From Gymnogyps californianus (taxonomy: Eukaryota > Chordata > Aves > Accipitriformes > Cathartidae): a stretch of 64,000 nt of DNA. Under the pieces are notes generated by a model, which was not told the origin of the DNA, did no database searches, and worked only from the letters and a program-made list of their open reading frames with translations. The position numbers and the translations under genes are program-made. This document shows positions 62,101-64,000 of this stretch, one piece after another. Position 1 is the first letter of the stretch. Every line of letters begins with the position of its first letter. The stretch lies in assembly GCF_018139145.2 (NCBI RefSeq), contig NC_059500.1:46522072-46586071 (forward strand). Direction: 5' to 3'.

Positions 62101-64000
62101 ATTATATACAATCAGTTTGCATAACTGAAAGAGGTCGAAGTCAACCCTGAAACCCTACTGCTATCTGAAACTGTTTTACTTAACTTGTAATAACAACAAA
62201 CAGTGTCTTTGGAATGACTAAGGGGACTTTGTGCCTAACCAATTTCACTGTACCTGCCAGTTGGTTTAATGAGTTTCCTCATCTTGCCTGCACGGAAAAA
62301 TGGTCATAAAAACTAGAGGAGGTAAATATAAAAACATTAAAAATATATGCAGAGATGTGGTTAATATAACTAACTTTGACTTTAATAGACTTCAGTCACG
62401 AGGCTCTCCTTGTTGTTCATTTCTTTTTGCTACCCACTTCAGAAGAGCTTCGTAGTGGTCAGCTGAAACTAGAATCACAGAGGCACACAAGCAAAGCTTT
62501 CTGCAGCTGTAAGCTAGCTCTGCTGTGATGCTGGGCTCATTGGATGTTTTTTTAAAATAGAATGTAACCACAAGAAATTAATTTAGCCATTGTTTATTTT
62601 TTAACAAGCCATTATTAGACTACAAAGATGCTGACTATGTCTTTGCATTCAGTTCAGACAGGCACAAGTCTTTTTCAACGCTGATCAAGTATAATCCTCT
62701 CCAGTACTGTTATCATCCCTTCTGTTGTTAATAATAATTACTAGTGCTGACAGGATTCTCTAATTTGGAGAAGTTTCCGCTTCCTACCAGGTTCTTCCCA
62801 CTCTGTATGGCCTAGTTACTGCTGGGCAGGATTTGAACATATAGTAGGATATTTCTGTGAGACTGAGAATTTACTGGAGGAGGAGTATGATGTTTTGAGA
62901 TGTGAGGCTGGAGGGAGAGGCACTGTTCTGTTAGAGCACCTAAGAATAAATGTGATAGTTAAAGTGTATAAGCCAAGTGTTTTCTTATCACTGAATGCCA
63001 CTTCATCAGAGAAGGAGGAAATATGTATCCAGAGGTTACTCCTTATAGCTGCAGAAGGTGTGGCACTGTCAGAGAGAAACGGGAAAGCTGGAACTTCCAT
63101 TGCAGGAAATCACTGGGGTAAGATGGTATTCCTCTGAGAAACTAAAGCATAAAATAACTGAGCTACCCACAAAAATAAATAATATAACTTTAAAAATGGT
63201 GTTATACTCAGAGAAGAAGCTAGACAGGGTCTCTAAAATGCATACTTAGGGGTCATCCTGAAAATTTTTATAGCAGTGAAACTTATGTGAGAACATAGGG
63301 AAATAGCTGACAGTATCACTAGAGTGGTAAACCACAGCAAGAAGTGGAAAATGGGAACTTGCCTGTCAGCTTCTCAGATAGAAAATGGACAAGATAGTCA
63401 TATTCATAAGCTGCTTGGAATGGAGGAAGGAGGACACCACCTATTACATATCTAAACCAAAGAAAACGCTGTCTTTTAGTTGTCATTGCTAAACACATCC
63501 CACACCAACATAAAGTATAATTCAAAGCATCATTGAAGTAAAACTTTCATTTTGTTTTACATGTGTCTTAGGTCCACAGTGATGTCAGCTCACTTTTTGT
63601 CTTAAATAATTTTAAGGTCTGCTTTTGCTGTTGATCTCTATAAATGAAGTACTTCCTCTTTTGAAAATTATTTTCCTTTTTCAGAATCTCTTTCCTTTTC
63701 TCAACCTTTGTTATTTTCTCTTCACATTTATTCCTCGTTATTCCTTCTTTCTAGACATAAACTGTGCTTTGGGGAGTAGGTGGAAGACAAAATGCATTTG
63801 CAGGAGTGCTAAAAGCAGACAACTTCACAATCTTCTGTTTGGAACCCAGAAGAAGGGCTTCTGTAAAGCTGCATTGTACCTCTCTGTAGTCTGCTAGTTT
63901 TCTCTGACAGGTAGCAATATAATGGAAAAGGACTATAAGACACTGTAATTTACTTAGTCTTTTTAAAAATAAGAAAAACATATTAGGTAAATATAATGCA

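Larger units (their letters stand above)
57864..64000 (+). other. PCSK5 intron 3 (incomplete, runs off the window)
   Basis: It begins with a GTAAGT donor. No sequence coding for the expected next block of the catalytic domain was seen up to the window end, so the intron is at least 6.1 kb. It holds a bulged inverted repeat at 58,039-58,090 and an antisense CR1 at 58,493-59,159. From 59.2 kb to 64.0 kb I see AT-rich, unique-looking sequence without a supportable gene, RNA or transposon. Confidence 0.8.

Noticed and set aside
57864..64000. Search for PCSK5 exon 4
   Set aside because: No frame in this interval encodes the expected continuation of the catalytic domain, so exon 4 is placed outside the window.
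1..64000. CRISPR arrays, operons, tRNA or rRNA genes, endogenous retroviruses, mitochondrial insertions
   Set aside because: None was recognised on reading both strands; the window is ordinary vertebrate genomic DNA with one large gene.

Overview
The window looks like bird nuclear DNA. It carries several CR1 LINEs of different ages, including ones with the avian-type 3' end (repeated AATCATAG / ATTCTAT-like units). It also holds one sparse gene with short exons and introns of more than 20 kb, and a sharp CpG island in otherwise AT-rich sequence. Nothing suggests bacterial, viral or organellar DNA. The conceptual protein identifies the gene as PCSK5 (proprotein convertase subtilisin/kexin type 5, PC5/PC6). 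In birds this gene lies in the block homologous to human 9q21, which is on the Z chromosome; Z-linkage is inferred from that and not read from the sequence.

Layout. Positions 1 to about 7,000 are upstream flank with no supportable gene, only simple repeats and one CpG-retaining segment near 6,060-6,300. A CpG island of about 2.4 kb (roughly 7,040-9,440) covers the presumed promoter, a GGA-repeat 5' leader region with two very small upstream ORFs, exon 1 (8,382-8,579) and the start of intron 1. Exon 2 is 34,800-34,904 and exon 3 is 57,750-57,863. The three coding exons are all phase 0, with GT/AG borders, and together encode the first 139 residues: signal peptide, the whole inhibitory/chaperone prodomain, and the first 23 residues after the activation cleavage site. 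Exon 4 and everything after it (catalytic domain, P domain, Cys-rich repeats) lie beyond position 64,000.

The introns hold CR1 copies of at least two clear age classes. Three old, eroded antisense copies are at about 16.7-17.2 kb, 19.0-20.6 kb and 45.5-45.7 kb. Four better preserved, 5'-truncated copies are at 31.6-33.1 kb (minus), 50.6-51.5 kb (minus), 53.6-54.0 kb (plus) and 58.5-59.2 kb (minus). The 31.6 kb and 53.6 kb copies belong to one closely matching subfamily and sit in opposite orientation on either side of exon 2. That is the most interesting structural arrangement here, because it could pair in the pre-mRNA. Other items are two strong inverted repeats, a G-quadruplex-type run early in intron 1, a Z-DNA-type microsatellite and an AT-rich stretch with repeated TTTAGA.

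No previously undescribed biological system was found. The value of the window lies in the N-terminal PCSK5 gene model for this bird and in the intronic repeat architecture. The many long overlapping open frames on both strands at 7.0-9.6 kb are consequences of GC-rich sequence and are not genes.
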